From Microvirga pudoricolor (GTDB lineage: Bacteria > Pseudomonadota > Alphaproteobacteria > Rhizobiales > Beijerinckiaceae), in NCBI RefSeq assembly GCF_016892705.1, contig NZ_JAFEMB010000005.1:62001-126000 (forward strand): a stretch of 64,000 nucleotides of DNA. Reading direction: 5' to 3'. Positions 49,047 through 59,412 of this stretch are shown here, in pieces (the stretch's first letter is position 1; every line of letters starts with the position of its first letter). The notes below the pieces were generated by a model. The model was not told the origin of the DNA. It ran no database searches and saw only the letters and a program-made list of their open reading frames with translations. Both the position numbers and the translations under genes were made by a program.

Positions 49047-49574
49047 TCAGCGGGGCCTGTTCAGGCTGAGCTTCTGAAACCCTTTACCCGCAAGGACCGG
49101 CTTCTTGGATGAGAGCATCCGGGAGTTGATGCCCTGCCAGGAAATTTCCCCGGAAATCCGCCCGAATTCGATCTTCGGGCAGCGGTTCATGACCACCTGA
49201 ACGCCCTTGTTTTCCGCCCGTTTGGCAGCCTCGTCATTGCGCACCGAGAGCTGCATCCAGATCACTTTCGGCAGCGGATCCAAGGACAGGGCCTCGTCCG
49301 TGATGGGGCCTGCAGCCTCCGAATTGCGGAAGATCTCCACCATGTCCACGGGATGCGGGATGTCGGCGAGCCGTGCATAAACCGTCTTGCCCAGGAGTTC
49401 TTTCCCGGCCAGTCCCGGGTTGATCGGAATGACGTCGTAGCCCTTGTCGGCCAAGTATTTCATGACGATCCAGCTCGGTCGCGCCGGGTTCTGCGAAGCC
49501 CCCACCAGCGCGATGGTCTTCACGGTCTGGAGGATGCCCCGGATATAGTCGTTCGAGTAATTGTCGTGGTCCAT
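49047..49574 (-). CDS. CoA-binding (YccU-like) protein
   Basis: A 175-residue protein with a Rossmann-type CoA-binding domain: IALVGASQNPARPSWIVMKY (~20-40), YDVIPINPGLAGKELLGKTV, DMVEIFRNSEAAGPITDEAL and KVIWMQLSVRNDEAAKRAEN. This matches the YccU/YneT family. ATG 49574 opens the conserved part; the open frame beyond it overlaps the divergent thioesterase gene. It precedes metY on the same strand, as in several alphaproteobacteria, hinting at a link with sulfur metabolism. Confidence 0.88.
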   Translation of the reverse strand: MDHDNYSNDYIRGILQTVKTIALVGASQNPARPSWIVMKYLADKGYDVIPINPGLAGKELLGKTVYARLADIPHPVDMVEIFRNSEAAGPITDEALSLDPLPKVIWMQLSVRNDEAAKRAENKGVQVVMNRCPKIEFGRISGEISWQGINSRMLSSKKPVLAGKGFQKLSLNRPR

Positions 49575-49619
49575 GACCCAACCGTATGGGAAGTAAGGCC
49601 CACGTTCAATGAGACAGCC

Positions 49620-50054
49620 ATGCTGAAAACGCCCCCGAGCCCTGTCATGACCAAGGAGGAGGTCGAGGCCTTCCTGGAGCGGGAATTTCCTCAGATGCAT
49701 CATGGGGGACAGTCCTGTTTCATCGAGGAGATCGGTCCCCATTCGGCCCGGATGCGGATGGCCTATCAGGAGCGCCACCTGCGCCCGGGCGGCACCATCT
49801 CGGGGCCGGCCATGATGGCGCTGGCCGACTACGTGCTCTATGCGGCGATTCTCGGCTCTCTCGGGCCGATCGCCTTGGCCGTGACAACCAATCTGAGCTT
49901 CAACTTCCTCCGCAAGCCCCTGCAGCGCGACCTCATGGCCAAGTGTCGGCTGCTGAAGGTCGGACGACGCCTTGTGATGGGGGAGGTGGCCATCGTGTCG
50001 GAGGGCAGCGCCGACATCGTCTGCCACGCGACCGGCACCTACGCCTTGCCGTGA
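49620..50054 (+). CDS. PaaI-type thioesterase (hotdog fold)
   Basis: A 144-residue protein with the hotdog pattern: RMRMAYQERHLRPGGTISGP followed by MMALADYVLYAAILGSLG, then a strand TNLSFNFLRKPLQRDLMAKC. The RPGGTISGP-A-x-x-A-D-x-x loop fits phenylacetate-type (PaaI) thioesterases, which release acyl groups from CoA. ATG 49620 or the second Met at 49647 may start it. It diverges from the CoA-binding gene by 45 bases. Confidence 0.85.
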   Translation: MLKTPPSPVMTKEEVEAFLEREFPQMHHGGQSCFIEEIGPHSARMRMAYQERHLRPGGTISGPAMMALADYVLYAAILGSLGPIALAVTTNLSFNFLRKPLQRDLMAKCRLLKVGRRLVMGEVAIVSEGSADIVCHATGTYALP

Positions 50055-50536
50055 GTGAGACGCATCCCATCTCTTGATACGATGTTTCCATCGCGTACGG
50101 AGGCGTGAGAATGCATGTGACGAGATGTGCCCAGGCCGGAGCGTGCGAGCCTTTCCTGCTGAGTGCGAAGCGCGCCGGTGCGCCAAGGCCCCTGGTCTGC
50201 CCCATATCCAGAGTTTTCGCGAAATATAGCCTTTCGCGAAGGATGTGACGTCGTGCGTTGTATGATTTAGCGAACGACTGGGCGGGTTTATCGAACCCAG
50301 GTGATGTGAGGATGGAGTAGGTTGGGTTCGGAACTGGGCGGAAATAAATGAAGTATTATGATACCACACAGATTAACGTATTGTATTGGCTCGATTTTCC
50401 ACCGAGGTGCCGTGAGCGTTCGAGTTGACACCGCGCCGCGAGTCCGTTAGATCGCAAGCCACTGACCGTCGCCTTCCGTGGCGGTTGTCGTTTTTCGAAA
50501 ACCTGAGCCGCGAGGCTCTACAACGGGAACCATGCG
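50055..50536. other. Long leader upstream of rplM
   Basis: 482 bases without a gene. Two copies of the self-complementary TTCGCGAA lie at 50216-50223 and 50233-50240, 17 bases apart. An AT-richer block (50,330-50,400) may hold the rplM promoter. I looked for an L13-type leader structure and could not establish one by eye. Confidence 0.45.
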
Positions 50537-50998
50537 ATGAAGACTACTTCGCTGAAGCCCGCCGAGGTCGAGAAGAAGTGGGTTGTGATCGACGCGAACG
50601 GCCTCGTTGTGGGCCGCCTCGCTTCGGTCGTGGCGATGCGCCTGCGCGGCAAGCACAAGCCGAGCTACACGCCCCACGTCGATTGCGGCGACAATGTTAT
50701 CGTCATCAACGCCGATAAGGTGGTGTTCACCGGCCGCAAGCGCGACCAGAAGGTTTATTACCATCACACCGGCTATCCGGGTGGCATCAAGGAGCGGACC
50801 GCCAAGTTCATCCTCGACGGCCGTTTCCCGGAGCGTGTCGTGGAGAAGGCCGTGGAGCGCATGCTTCCCCGCGGACCGCTCTTCCGCCAGATCATGGGCA
50901 ACCTCCGCGTCTACAAGGGCACGGAGCATCCGCATACGGCTCAGCAGCCCGAGGCTCTGGACGTTGGCGCCCTCAATTCCAAGAACGTGAGGGGCTAA
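50537..50998 (+). CDS. rplM: 50S ribosomal protein L13
   Basis: A 153-residue ribosomal protein that binds 23S rRNA early in assembly. [41 protein letters not shown] and the signature [20 protein letters not shown] are all present. rpsI follows after two bases, the classical L13-S9 operon. GGGAA precedes the ATG. Confidence 0.97.
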   Translation: MKTTSLKPAEVEKKWVVIDANGLVVGRLASVVAMRLRGKHKPSYTPHVDCGDNVIVINADKVVFTGRKRDQKVYYHHTGYPGGIKERTAKFILDGRFPERVVEKAVERMLPRGPLFRQIMGNLRVYKGTEHPHTAQQPEALDVGALNSKNVRG

Positions 50999-51000
50999 CC

Positions 51001-51477
51001 ATGGCAACTCTTCAGTCTCTCGCCGATCTCGGCCAGAACGCCCAGGCCGCTGCTCCGGAAGCTCCGAAGCACGTCCAGAAGCTCGATGCCCAGGGCCGTG
51101 CCTATGCCACTGGCAAGCGCAAGGACGCGGTTGCCCGCGTGTGGATCAAGCCCGGCTCAGGCAAGATCGTGATCAACGGCCGTGAGGTCGAGGTCTATTT
51201 CGCGCGTCCCGTGCTCCGCATGATCCTGAAGCAGCCGCTCCAGATCGTGAACCGCGACGGCCAGTACGACATCGTCGTCAACGTCAACGGCGGCGGCTTG
51301 TCCGGCCAGGCCGGCGCCGTGCGCCACGGCCTGTCGAAGGCCCTGACCTACTATGAGCCCGAGCTTCGCGGCCCGCTCAAGAAGGAAGGCTTCCTGACCC
51401 GCGACGCCCGCGTCGTCGAGCGTAAGAAGTACGGTAAGAAGAAGGCCCGCCGCAGCTTCCAGTTCTCGAAGCGCTAA
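51001..51477 (+). CDS. rpsI: 30S ribosomal protein S9
   Basis: A 158-residue ribosomal protein. The N-terminal ~35 residues (Ala/Gln-rich) are the extension common in Rhizobiales; the core begins at [39 protein letters not shown] is the family signature, and the C-terminus RRSFQFSKR reaches the ribosomal P-site. A terminator follows. Confidence 0.97.
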   Translation: MATLQSLADLGQNAQAAAPEAPKHVQKLDAQGRAYATGKRKDAVARVWIKPGSGKIVINGREVEVYFARPVLRMILKQPLQIVNRDGQYDIVVNVNGGGLSGQAGAVRHGLSKALTYYEPELRGPLKKEGFLTRDARVVERKKYGKKKARRSFQFSKR

Positions 51478-51496
51478 GCGAACCTGCATTTCCCGG

Positions 51497-51522
51497 AAGG
51501 GCGGCCCTGTGGCCGCCCTTTT
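51497..51522 (+). terminator. Rho-independent terminator of rplM-rpsI
   Basis: AAGGGCGGCC (51497-51506), loop CTGT, GGCCGCCCTT (51511-51520), then TT. Perfect 10-bp stem. Confidence 0.88.
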
Positions 51523-51581
51523 GCGTTTGGGATCCTTCCCGCCCATCCGTCGTTGAGGCCACGAACACCTGGAGACGAACG

Positions 51582-51917
51582 ATGAGCGACGTGGACCGTG
51601 ACGAGGTCGAGAAGGACTTCAAGGAAGCCGTGAACATGCAGCCGGCGGAGCTGGAGAAGTGGCTCGAGAGTGAGGAAAGCCGGTCCGTGGGCTGGACCCA
51701 TGACGGCGAAGGGGAATCCGTCGGTCACCATTCCGGGCGTATGATCGTGGAGATCAAGCGCAAGAAGAAGGCGGACCTGACCGACAAGGACGTCGCGCAC
51801 ATGCGCAAGGTGGTGGGCTACGTGCGCCGCCACATGGCCCAGAAGCCCTCGGGCGACATCGAGAACAGCCGCTGGCGCTACTCCCTCATGAACTGGGGCC
51901 ACGATCCTTTGAAGTGA
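51582..51917 (+). CDS. DUF3140 family protein
   Basis: A 111-residue charged protein, opening MSDVDRDEVEKDFKEAVNMQ. The DUF3140 pattern is clear: ELEKWLESEESRSVGWTHDG, then SVGHHSGRMIVEIKRKKKAD and MRKVVGYVRRHMAQKP, ending SLMNWGHDPLK. The family occurs in soil bacteria; a DNA-related role has been suggested because of its basic helices, but none is proven. It lies between the S9 terminator and argC. Confidence 0.88.
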   Translation: MSDVDRDEVEKDFKEAVNMQPAELEKWLESEESRSVGWTHDGEGESVGHHSGRMIVEIKRKKKADLTDKDVAHMRKVVGYVRRHMAQKPSGDIENSRWRYSLMNWGHDPLK

Positions 51918-52037
51918 CGTCCCGCCGTATCGCCGGTTCCCACAAGAAAGCCTTTCCTTTCCGGCGGTTCATTCTTAAATACGGCTCCTGAAATGGGCGC
52001 CGTGGCGGTCACGGCGTCAGGACGAAGGCAGACGATC

Positions 52038-53006
52038 ATGACGATCTCGCTCGACAAGAACCAACCGCAGGTGCAGGCGACCCGGACGGTCTTCATTGAT
52101 GGTGAAGCCGGAACGACGGGACTCGGCATCCGCGACCGCCTCTTGAACACGAGCGATGTCGCCATCCGAAGCATCGATCCGGCCCGCCGCAAGGACCCCG
52201 AGGCTAAGCGGGACATCCTCGCCGACGTCGACCTCGTGATCCTCTGCCTGCATGACGATGCCGCGCGGGAGACCGTCAGCTTGGTCGAGAGCCTGAACGG
52301 CCGCAAGCCGCGCATTTTGGATGCCAGCACCGCCCACAGGGTCAGTCCCGGCTGGACCTACGGTTTCGCGGAACTGGATGCCGGGCAACGGCAGGCGATC
52401 CAGGCGTCTGATCGCGTCGCCAATCCCGGCTGCTATCCGACGGGCGCTATCGCGCTGATCCGTCCGCTGATCGATGCCGGGCTGATCCCCGTCGATTATC
52501 CGATCAGCGTCAATGCTGTCAGCGGGTACAGTGGTGGAGGCCGCTCGATGATCGAGGCCTATGAGGCCGGGACCGCACCCGCCTTCGAGCTGTACGGCCT
52601 CGGGTTCGAGCACAAGCACGTGCCCGAATTGCAGAAATATACCGGCTTGACGCGGCGCCCCATCTTCATCCCGTCCGTGGGCAATTTCCGGCAGGGGATG
52701 TTGGTGAGCGTGCCGCTCCACCTCGATCTCCTCCCGGGCAAGCCGACCGCGACGGACCTGGAAGCCGCCCTGCGCAACCATTACGGCTTGAGCGGTCTCG
52801 TGAGCGTGATCTCGACGGCTCGGGACGACAAGCGGATTGAGCGCATCGAGCCGGAGGCACTCAATGACACGGACAAGCTCGAGTTGCGCGTGTTCGAGAA
52901 CGGCAGATACGGACATGCCGTGCTGGTGGCGCGCCTCGACAACCTCGGCAAGGGTGCGTCCGGCGCTGCGGTTCAGAACGCGCGGTTGATGCTCGGCCTG
53001 GACTAG
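52038..53006 (+). CDS. argC: N-acetyl-gamma-glutamyl-phosphate reductase
   Basis: A 322-residue enzyme of arginine synthesis, reducing N-acetylglutamyl phosphate with NADPH. It is the shorter type 2 form: [18 protein letters not shown] for the nucleotide-binding loop, the catalytic Cys in [15 protein letters not shown] (~residue 130), and [31 protein letters not shown] contains the His of the substrate site. ATG 52038 is the second possible start and fits; rplM-rpsI followed by argC is a known Rhizobiales order. Confidence 0.95.
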   Translation: MTISLDKNQPQVQATRTVFIDGEAGTTGLGIRDRLLNTSDVAIRSIDPARRKDPEAKRDILADVDLVILCLHDDAARETVSLVESLNGRKPRILDASTAHRVSPGWTYGFAELDAGQRQAIQASDRVANPGCYPTGAIALIRPLIDAGLIPVDYPISVNAVSGYSGGGRSMIEAYEAGTAPAFELYGLGFEHKHVPELQKYTGLTRRPIFIPSVGNFRQGMLVSVPLHLDLLPGKPTATDLEAALRNHYGLSGLVSVISTARDDKRIERIEPEALNDTDKLELRVFENGRYGHAVLVARLDNLGKGASGAAVQNARLMLGLD

Positions 53007-53014
53007 AACAGGGT

Positions 53015-53038
53015 GCCGCCCCCTGGTTGGGGGCGGCT
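53015..53038. terminator. Hairpin after argC
   Basis: GCCGCCCCC (53015-53023) and GGGGGCGGC (53029-53037) form a perfect 9-bp stem but no T-run follows, so it may terminate poorly or stabilise the mRNA end. Confidence 0.5.
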
Positions 53039-53074
53039 CTCCAGTCCTGGCTGGCAGGCCGTGGACGGCAGGCG

Positions 53075-53956
53075 TCAGGCGCGCCGCTTGTGGCTCGTAT
53101 CGATCGGCTGGTCCTCGTAGGCCACCACGTTCTGCCGCTGTTCGCCGAGCCCTTCAATCCCGAGCGTGACGACGTCCCCCGACTTGAGGTAGCGCGGCGG
53201 CTTCATGCCCATGCCGACGCCGGGTGGCGTACCAGTCGTGATGACGTCGCCCGGCTCCAGGATCATGAAGTGCGACACGTAGGAGACGATCTTGGCGATG
53301 TCGAAGATCATGGTCTCGGTCGAGCCGTTCTGAACCCGCTCGCCATTCACCTCGAGCCACATGGCAAGTTGACCCGGATCGGGAACCTCGTCCTTCGTCA
53401 CCAGCCAGGGGCCGATGGGCCCGAAGGTCGGGCAACCTTTGCCCTTCGTCCACGTACCGCCGCGCTCGATCTGAAACTCGCGCTCGGACACGTCGTTACA
53501 CACGCAGTAGCCCGCCACGAAGTCCAAGGCTTCGTTCGCGCCCACATAGGACGCCCGTTCGCCGATCACGATGGCGAGCTCGACCTCCCAATCGGTTTTC
53601 TTCGACCCGCGCGGAATGACGATGGTGTCGTTCGGGCCGACGATGCAGGAGGGAGCCTTGTTGAACACGATGGGTTCGGCGGGGATCGCCGCACCGGTCT
53701 CGGCCGCATGGTCGGCGTAGTTCAAGCCGATGGCGATGAAATTGCCGACGCGAGCGACGCAGGGCCCGAGGCGCTGACCGGCCGGCGCGGCGGGCAGGGC
53801 GGTAGGATCGAGCGCGGCCAGCTTGGCCAGGCCATCACGCGAAAGGATATCGCCCGCGATGTCGGAGACCATGCCGGACAAGTCTCGGATCTCGCCATTC
53901 GCGTCGACCAGACCTGGCTTCTCCTGCCCCGGCTCTCCATAGCGCACTAATTTCAC
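53075..53956 (-). CDS. Fumarylacetoacetate hydrolase-family enzyme
   Basis: A 293-residue enzyme of the FAH fold. IAIGLNYADHAAETGAAIPA and the metal-site block DWEVELAIVIGERASYVG (Glu-x-Glu) lead to GYCVCNDVSEREFQIERGGT and TTGTPPGVGMGMKPPRYLKS. Family members cleave C-C bonds in oxo-acids (ureidoglycolate lyase, acylpyruvase, 2-keto-3-deoxy pathways). The exact substrate cannot be read. Start ATG 53956; it is transcribed convergently with argC. Confidence 0.9.
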   Translation of the reverse strand: MKLVRYGEPGQEKPGLVDANGEIRDLSGMVSDIAGDILSRDGLAKLAALDPTALPAAPAGQRLGPCVARVGNFIAIGLNYADHAAETGAAIPAEPIVFNKAPSCIVGPNDTIVIPRGSKKTDWEVELAIVIGERASYVGANEALDFVAGYCVCNDVSEREFQIERGGTWTKGKGCPTFGPIGPWLVTKDEVPDPGQLAMWLEVNGERVQNGSTETMIFDIAKIVSYVSHFMILEPGDVITTGTPPGVGMGMKPPRYLKSGDVVTLGIEGLGEQRQNVVAYEDQPIDTSHKRRA

Positions 53957-54338
53957 GGCGTTCTCTCCTGTTGCATGAGGCTAAGAATTTGCATCGAGAC
54001 TAGTCCACAATTCGGCCACCGGAATGTTGCGCTTTTGTCACGAGCGCCCAAAACTCGCGCAGTACACAAGGCTGTGGGGCGGGTTAGCCTTTATTCCAAG
54101 TTGGCTGCGCAATACGGTAGTTTATATGTGAACGACAGTTCGAATTCATTGTTCTACTGAACAACCTGGAGATGGACTGAATAATAACGCAGGGGAAGAC
54201 GCAAGCTCGGCAGGCCGTGGCTTCATGGTGAAGCAGAACTTAACCAATTGCGGCTAAATCCAAGCATAGGCAATCTGTCCCCACGGCGGATCTTCCGCAA
54301 GAATCAAGACGGTCCATTCTTCAGGGCGGGAAATTTCT
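53957..54338. other. Intergenic region upstream of FadL-type porin
   Basis: 382 bases between divergent genes. The part around 54,090-54,230 is AT-rich and should include the porin promoter. Short frames here are not gene-like. No repeat or RNA motif was seen. Confidence 0.4.
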
Positions 54339-55658
54339 ATGAGTTGTCATTTTCGTACTTTGAGCCTCGCGGCGGTGTCTCTCGCCGCATTGGTCTCAGC
54401 ACAGGGAGCCGCGCAGGCCGGAGCTTTCGGTCTGCGTGAGCAGAGCGCCACGGGCCTGGGCCAGGCTTTCGCGGGCGTTGCGGCCGGCGAGGCCGGAGTC
54501 TCGTCGCTGTACTGGAACCCGGCGACCATCACGATGAACCCTGGTTTCCAGAGCGAATGGCATGCCTCCGCCATCGTGCCGCGTTCGGACATCACACCCA
54601 CCTATACGGTTCCGGGCGGCCTGGCAGGCCTCGGAAAGTCGGGCGACATCGGCCTCGACGCTGTTCTGCCCGCCTCCTACAGCAGCTATCAGATCAATGA
54701 CAGCCTGTGGGTTGGTCTCTACACGGGTGCACCCTACGGCCTCGCGACGAAGCCGAACCCGATCTGGGCTGGTCAGCTCTATGCCCGCACGACTTCGGTC
54801 ATCTCCTACGAGGCCATGCCGACCGTCGGCTACAAGGTGAACGACTGGCTCTCCGTCGGTGCCGGCGCTCGCGTGCAGTATTTCAAGGTCCGCTACTTCT
54901 CGGCGATCGGCCCGACCCCGACGGCACCGTCGCCGCTTGCCGCCAGCGCGGGTCTCGAAGGTGACGATTTCGGCTTCGGCTACTCGGTCGGCGCGACGCT
55001 GACGCCGTTCGCCGGAACCTCCATCGGTATCGGTTACCGCTCGTCTGTCGAGCAGGAGCTCGACGGAAAGTTCCAGTACTTCGGCGTGCCGATCACCGCG
55101 AAGGTGGTTCTGCCCGAGTCGGTGTCCGTCGGTTTGAGCCAACAGGTTACCGATGCGCTGACGTTGAGCGCCACGGCGGAGTGGACCAACTGGAGCCGCC
55201 TCGGCTTCCCGCGCGTCTATAACGACCTGACCGGCGGTCTGCTCGCCCAAGCCCCCTACCTGCCGCTGGACTACAAGGACGGCTGGTTCTTCTCGGTCGG
55301 TGGCGAGTACCGCATCAACCCGTCCTGGGCGGTGCGGGCCGGCGTGGCCTATGAAATTTCCCCCATCGATGTCGATAACCGCAATCCGCGCCTGCCGGAT
55401 TCGGACCGGGTCTGGGTGTCGCTTGGTGCAACCTATAACTGGAGCGACAACCTCTCCTTCGACATCGCGTATAGCCACCTCTTCTCGGTGGGCAATACGG
55501 ACATCAACATCGCGCCGGGCAACTCCATCTTCCCGACGCGGGGCGTGGTCTTCGCCGGCGACGTGGACTCGAGCGTCGACATCGTGTCGGCCTCGATCAA
55601 GTACCGCTGGGACAATCCCGCCCAGCCGATCCCAGCCCCGATCGTCCGCAAGTACTGA
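54339..55658 (+). CDS. Outer-membrane hydrophobic-substrate channel (FadL/TodX/OmpP1 family)
   Basis: A 439-residue beta-barrel protein. Signal peptide ~1-28 (LAALVSAQGAAQAGAFG), then the family N-terminus GAFGLREQSATGLGQAFAGV and SSLYWNPATITMNPGFQSEW, which form the plug and ligand gate. Alternating aromatic strands follow, ending SIKYRWDNPAQPIPAPIVRKY. FadL-type channels take up long-chain fatty acids or aromatic hydrocarbons. PHA synthase downstream makes a fatty-acid link plausible, but the genes are convergent. Confidence 0.92.
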   Translation: MSCHFRTLSLAAVSLAALVSAQGAAQAGAFGLREQSATGLGQAFAGVAAGEAGVSSLYWNPATITMNPGFQSEWHASAIVPRSDITPTYTVPGGLAGLGKSGDIGLDAVLPASYSSYQINDSLWVGLYTGAPYGLATKPNPIWAGQLYARTTSVISYEAMPTVGYKVNDWLSVGAGARVQYFKVRYFSAIGPTPTAPSPLAASAGLEGDDFGFGYSVGATLTPFAGTSIGIGYRSSVEQELDGKFQYFGVPITAKVVLPESVSVGLSQQVTDALTLSATAEWTNWSRLGFPRVYNDLTGGLLAQAPYLPLDYKDGWFFSVGGEYRINPSWAVRAGVAYEISPIDVDNRNPRLPDSDRVWVSLGATYNWSDNLSFDIAYSHLFSVGNTDINIAPGNSIFPTRGVVFAGDVDSSVDIVSASIKYRWDNPAQPIPAPIVRKY

Positions 55659-55680
55659 GACGAACGGATCACTCCAAAAG

Positions 55681-55707
55681 AAAGGCCGGCTTCGAGCCGG
55701 CCTTTTT
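55681..55707. terminator. Terminator between the porin and phaC genes
   Basis: AAAGGCCGGC (55681-55690), loop TTCGA, GCCGGCCTTT (55696-55705), then TTC. Suited to end both convergent genes. Confidence 0.85.
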
Positions 55708-55727
55708 CTTGGGTCGTTGTCTTGGGA

Positions 55728-57539
55728 TCACGACGGCTCAAGCACATACGTGCCCGGAGCATCCGCGAGGGGGGGAAGTGCACCGGCGCCCGGCTCCCGC
55801 GCCGCCACCTTCTTGGGTGCCTGCTTCTCGATCCATGACATCCAGTAGGGCCACCACGTCCCTGGGGTTTCGGCCGCCTCCGCGATCCAGTCCTCGACCC
55901 GCCCATAGGATCCGACCGCGTCGCCGGTCCAGAATTGGTATTTCGCCTTGCCTACGGGGTTGACGACGCCCGCGATATGACCAGACCCGGCGAGCACGAA
56001 CTCGACGGGGCCGCCGAACAGCTTCGACCCCCGGAAGACGGATCGGGCTGGGGCGATGTGGTCTTCCCGAGTCGCGAGGTTGAAGACCGGAACCTTTACT
56101 TTCTTGAGATCGAGCCTCACGCCGCCCACATCCATCTCGCCCTTGGCCAGTTTGTTTGTGAGATAACAATTGCGCAGATAGAACGCGTGGTTGGCCGCAG
56201 GCATGCGGGTGGAATCGGAATTCCAGTACAGGAGATCGAAGGGGAAGGGCGAGTTTCCCTTCAGGTAGACGTTGACGACATACGGCCAGATCAGGTCGTT
56301 CGGGCGCAGCATGTTGAAGGCGTTGGCCATGTGGGCGCCTTCGAGAAAACCCCGCTTCTTCATGGAGTTTTCCAGAGCGGAGACCTGTTCCTCGTCGACG
56401 AATACCTTGAGGTCGCCCGCATCCGTGAAATCGACCTGCGCCGTGAAGAACGTGGCGCTGTCGATCCGCTTGTCGCGCTTGGCGGCCATGTAGGCGAGGG
56501 TCACGGCCAGGAGCGTGCCGCCGACGCAATAGCCGATGGCCGTCGCCTTCTTCTCGCCGGTCGCCGCCTCGATGGCGTCGAGTGCCGCGAAGATGCCCTC
56601 GCGCATATAGTGCTCGAAGCTCTTGTCGGCGTGACGCGCGTCGGGGTTGACCCAGGAAATGCAGAAAACCGTCAATCCCTGCGACACGGCCCAGCGGATG
56701 AAACTCTTCTCCGGATTCAGGTCGAGAATGTAGTACTTGTTGATCCAAGGCGGCACGATGAGAAGAGGGCGCTTGTACACTTTCTCCGTCGTGGGCGCGA
56801 ACTGGATCAATTCCATCAGGTCGTTCCGGAAGACCACTTTGCCGGGCGTGGTGGCGATGTTCTCGCCGATCCGGAACCGGGTCGCGTCCGACTGTCGGAT
56901 CTTCAACGAGCCTTGCCCGGCTTCGATGTCTTCCGCCAACATCGCCATGCCGCGCACGAGATTCGCGCCGCTCTCCTTGAACGTCTCCCGCAGGAGCTCC
57001 GGATTGGTCGGCACGAAATTCGAGGGCGAGAGGGCGCCCGAGATCTGCTTGAGATAGAACCTCGCCTTCTGGCGAGTGTGATCGTCTACCCCTTCCGCTT
57101 CGTCGACGATGTCCTCGGCCCAGCGGGACGTGATCAGGTAAGCCTGCTTGAGAAAGTCGAAGAACGGGTTCTCGGACCACTCGGTGTCCTTGAATCGATT
57201 GTCCTTCGGCTCCGGTTCGGCCACGGGCCCGGTCGGTTCACCCTGCGCGCGGCGAAGGGTCGAGGTCCAGAGATCGAGGAATTGAGAACCCAGCTTCGAC
57301 TGAGCCTCGATGGTCTTCTGAGGGTCGACCATCCAGGCCTCGGCCACGAAGCCCAGGGTTTTCACGACCTCCGCCACCTCGGTGCTGAAGTCGCTCTTGG
57401 GGCCGCCGTTGCCGAGCGGCTTCAAGTAGGCCGCTGTCGCCCTGCCGGCACCCTCGATGAACAGGGCCATGTTTCGAGACAGGGCCTCGAAGTCCGGCAC
57501 GGCGGGCGTTTGCGTTTCCTCTTCGTGCGGCTTAGCCAT
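55728..57539 (-). CDS. phaC: Class I poly(3-hydroxyalkanoate) synthase
   Basis: A 603-residue enzyme polymerising 3-hydroxyacyl-CoA into PHA granules. The lipase-like box GYCVGG holds the nucleophile Cys338; the catalytic Asp is in REDHIAP and His in GSGHIAGV. The N-terminal PhaC domain (~70-250) and [16 protein letters not shown] at the end are typical of class I (about 600 residues). ATG 57539 has GGGAG eight bases upstream; an ATG at 57557 adds six residues. No phaAB or phaR is adjacent. Confidence 0.96.
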   Translation of the reverse strand: MAKPHEEETQTPAVPDFEALSRNMALFIEGAGRATAAYLKPLGNGGPKSDFSTEVAEVVKTLGFVAEAWMVDPQKTIEAQSKLGSQFLDLWTSTLRRAQGEPTGPVAEPEPKDNRFKDTEWSENPFFDFLKQAYLITSRWAEDIVDEAEGVDDHTRQKARFYLKQISGALSPSNFVPTNPELLRETFKESGANLVRGMAMLAEDIEAGQGSLKIRQSDATRFRIGENIATTPGKVVFRNDLMELIQFAPTTEKVYKRPLLIVPPWINKYYILDLNPEKSFIRWAVSQGLTVFCISWVNPDARHADKSFEHYMREGIFAALDAIEAATGEKKATAIGYCVGGTLLAVTLAYMAAKRDKRIDSATFFTAQVDFTDAGDLKVFVDEEQVSALENSMKKRGFLEGAHMANAFNMLRPNDLIWPYVVNVYLKGNSPFPFDLLYWNSDSTRMPAANHAFYLRNCYLTNKLAKGEMDVGGVRLDLKKVKVPVFNLATREDHIAPARSVFRGSKLFGGPVEFVLAGSGHIAGVVNPVGKAKYQFWTGDAVGSYGRVEDWIAEAAETPGTWWPYWMSWIEKQAPKKVAAREPGAGALPPLADAPGTYVLEPS

Positions 57540-57652
57540 AGGACGGTCTCCCTTCAAAGGCCGTTGACGTTGCCCATGAGCCGTGTTTTCGACATTCTAC
57601 GGATCGACCACATGAAAACACCAGACACTTGTCATCATTTCCGGATTTTAAA

Positions 57653-58057
57653 ATGAGTTCCATAGGGACGTTGGTTTATCAGGTTGTCGTGAAGGGCGCG
57701 GCAGGCCTGTGCGTCGTCGGACTTGCGGCCTGCTCGGGCAACACCGCGGGCAATCTGGTCCGCTCGACCGGGTTTGGGCCCACAACCGCGGCCTCGCCGG
57801 ATTTCGTCTCGGCTTCCCGTCCACAGAACCTCGACTACATTCCCATCACGGCGCCAGGACCGGGTCGGGAGACGCCGGCCAAGACGGCCGATCAGGTCAA
57901 GGCCGTGGAGGCCGAGATGGATGCCCTTCGCGAGCGGAACGCTGCGGCAGGGGCCACCGCGGCCGAGGCGGGCGGGACACCGGCGCCAGACCCTGTCCTT
58001 ACTCCCGCCAACAAAAGAAACTCTAACGCCGCCAAGAAGACGTCATCCCCCAACTGA
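57653..58057 (+). CDS. Putative lipoprotein
   Basis: A 134-residue exported protein starting MSSIGTLVYQVVVKGAAGLC at ATG 57653. The lipobox VVGLAAC (Cys27) marks lipid attachment and signal peptidase II cleavage. The mature protein has an N-terminal segment with LVRSTGFGPTTAASPDFVSA, a short helix (VKAVEAEMDALRERNAAAGA), and an Ala/Pro/Lys-rich disordered end. It lies 35 bases before the aminotransferase gene. Function unknown. Confidence 0.75.
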   Translation: MSSIGTLVYQVVVKGAAGLCVVGLAACSGNTAGNLVRSTGFGPTTAASPDFVSASRPQNLDYIPITAPGPGRETPAKTADQVKAVEAEMDALRERNAAAGATAAEAGGTPAPDPVLTPANKRNSNAAKKTSSPN

Positions 58058-58092
58058 GCCCAAGCCGGCACGAAGCCCCCAGGAACCCCGCT

Positions 58093-59313
58093 ATGTCCGA
58101 TTTCTACCGCATCCAACGCCTTCCGCCCTATGTTTTCGAACAGGTCAACCGGATCAAGGCGGCGGCGCGAGCTGGCGGCGCGGACATCATCGATCTTGGG
58201 ATGGGCAACCCGGACATGCAGGCCCCCCAGCATGTGATCGACAAGCTGGTCGAAACCGTGGGCAAGCCCCGAACGGATCGATATTCCGCCTCCAAGGGCA
58301 TCGGCGGCCTCCGCCGCGCCCAGGCGGGCTATTACGCGCGCCGGTTCGGCGTGAAGCTGAACCCCGACACCCAGGTCGTCGCGACGCTGGGCTCCAAGGA
58401 AGGCTTCGCCAACATGGCCCAGGCGATCACGGCGCCCGGCGACGTGGTTCTGGTGCCGAATCCGAGCTACCCGATCCATGCCTTCGGGTTCCTGATGGCG
58501 GGCGGCGTTATCCGGTCCGTCCCGGCGGAGCCGACTCCGGCCTTCTTCCCGGCGGCGGAGCGCGCCGTGGCGCATTCGATCCCCAAGCCGATCGCCATGG
58601 TGGTCTGTTACCCCTCGAATCCGACCGCCTATGTGGCCTCCCTGGATTTCTACCGGGACCTCGTGGCCTTCGCGAAGAAGCACGACATATTCATCCTGTC
58701 GGATCTGGCCTATTCGGAGGTCTATTTCGACGAGTCCAACCCGCCTCCCTCCCTGCTCCAGGTCCCGGGCGCCATGGATGTGGCGGTGGAATTCACCTCC
58801 ATGTCCAAGACCTTCTCCATGGCCGGCTGGCGCATCGGCTTCGCGGTGGGCAACGAGCGGCTCCTGGCCGCCCTGTCCAGGGTCAAGTCCTATCTCGATT
58901 ATGGGGCCTTCACGCCGGTCCAGGTCGCCGCGACGGCGGCGTTGAATGGTCCGGAGGATTGCATCCGCGAGATGCGGGCCACCTACAAGCGCCGTCGCGA
59001 CGTCCTGATCGAATCCTTCGGCAAGGCCGGATGGGCGATCCCGGCTCCCACGGCCTCCATGTTCGCCTGGGTCCAGATCCCGGAGAAGTTCCGCTCCCTC
59101 GGCAGCCTGGAATTCTCCAAGCTGCTGGTCGAGAAGGCCGATGTGGCCGTTGCGCCCGGCATCGGCTTCGGGGAACACGGCGATGACTACGTTCGCATCG
59201 CCCTGGTGGAGAACGAGCAGCGGATTCGGCAGGCGGCGCGCAACGTCCGCAAGTTCTTCGACAATGCGGACCAGACCCTGCACAACGTGGTTCCGATGAG
59301 CCGGGCCGTCTGA
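58093..59313 (+). CDS. Class I/II PLP aminotransferase, AlaC/LL-DAP type
   Basis: A 406-residue aminotransferase. IDLGMGNPDMQAPQHVIDKL, YSASKGIGGLRRAQAGYYAR, NPSYPIHAFGFLMAGGVI and the PLP-lysine motif SMSKTFSMAGWRIGFAVG match the glutamate-pyruvate/LL-diaminopimelate aminotransferase group (AlaC). It heads the series to hom, glpX and recJ. In alphaproteobacteria this gene often precedes hom, linking aspartate-family amino acids. Exact donor and acceptor are not fixed by sequence. Confidence 0.88.
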   Translation: MSDFYRIQRLPPYVFEQVNRIKAAARAGGADIIDLGMGNPDMQAPQHVIDKLVETVGKPRTDRYSASKGIGGLRRAQAGYYARRFGVKLNPDTQVVATLGSKEGFANMAQAITAPGDVVLVPNPSYPIHAFGFLMAGGVIRSVPAEPTPAFFPAAERAVAHSIPKPIAMVVCYPSNPTAYVASLDFYRDLVAFAKKHDIFILSDLAYSEVYFDESNPPPSLLQVPGAMDVAVEFTSMSKTFSMAGWRIGFAVGNERLLAALSRVKSYLDYGAFTPVQVAATAALNGPEDCIREMRATYKRRRDVLIESFGKAGWAIPAPTASMFAWVQIPEKFRSLGSLEFSKLLVEKADVAVAPGIGFGEHGDDYVRIALVENEQRIRQAARNVRKFFDNADQTLHNVVPMSRAV

Positions 59314-59412
59314 TCCCAGGTGCATCAGGCCTGGAAAACGGCCGGTCTCTCATGGACATGCAACCGTGGCAGTCGTAAAGAGCGACGCGACTTTCAACGG
59401 AGGCCTTTGTCC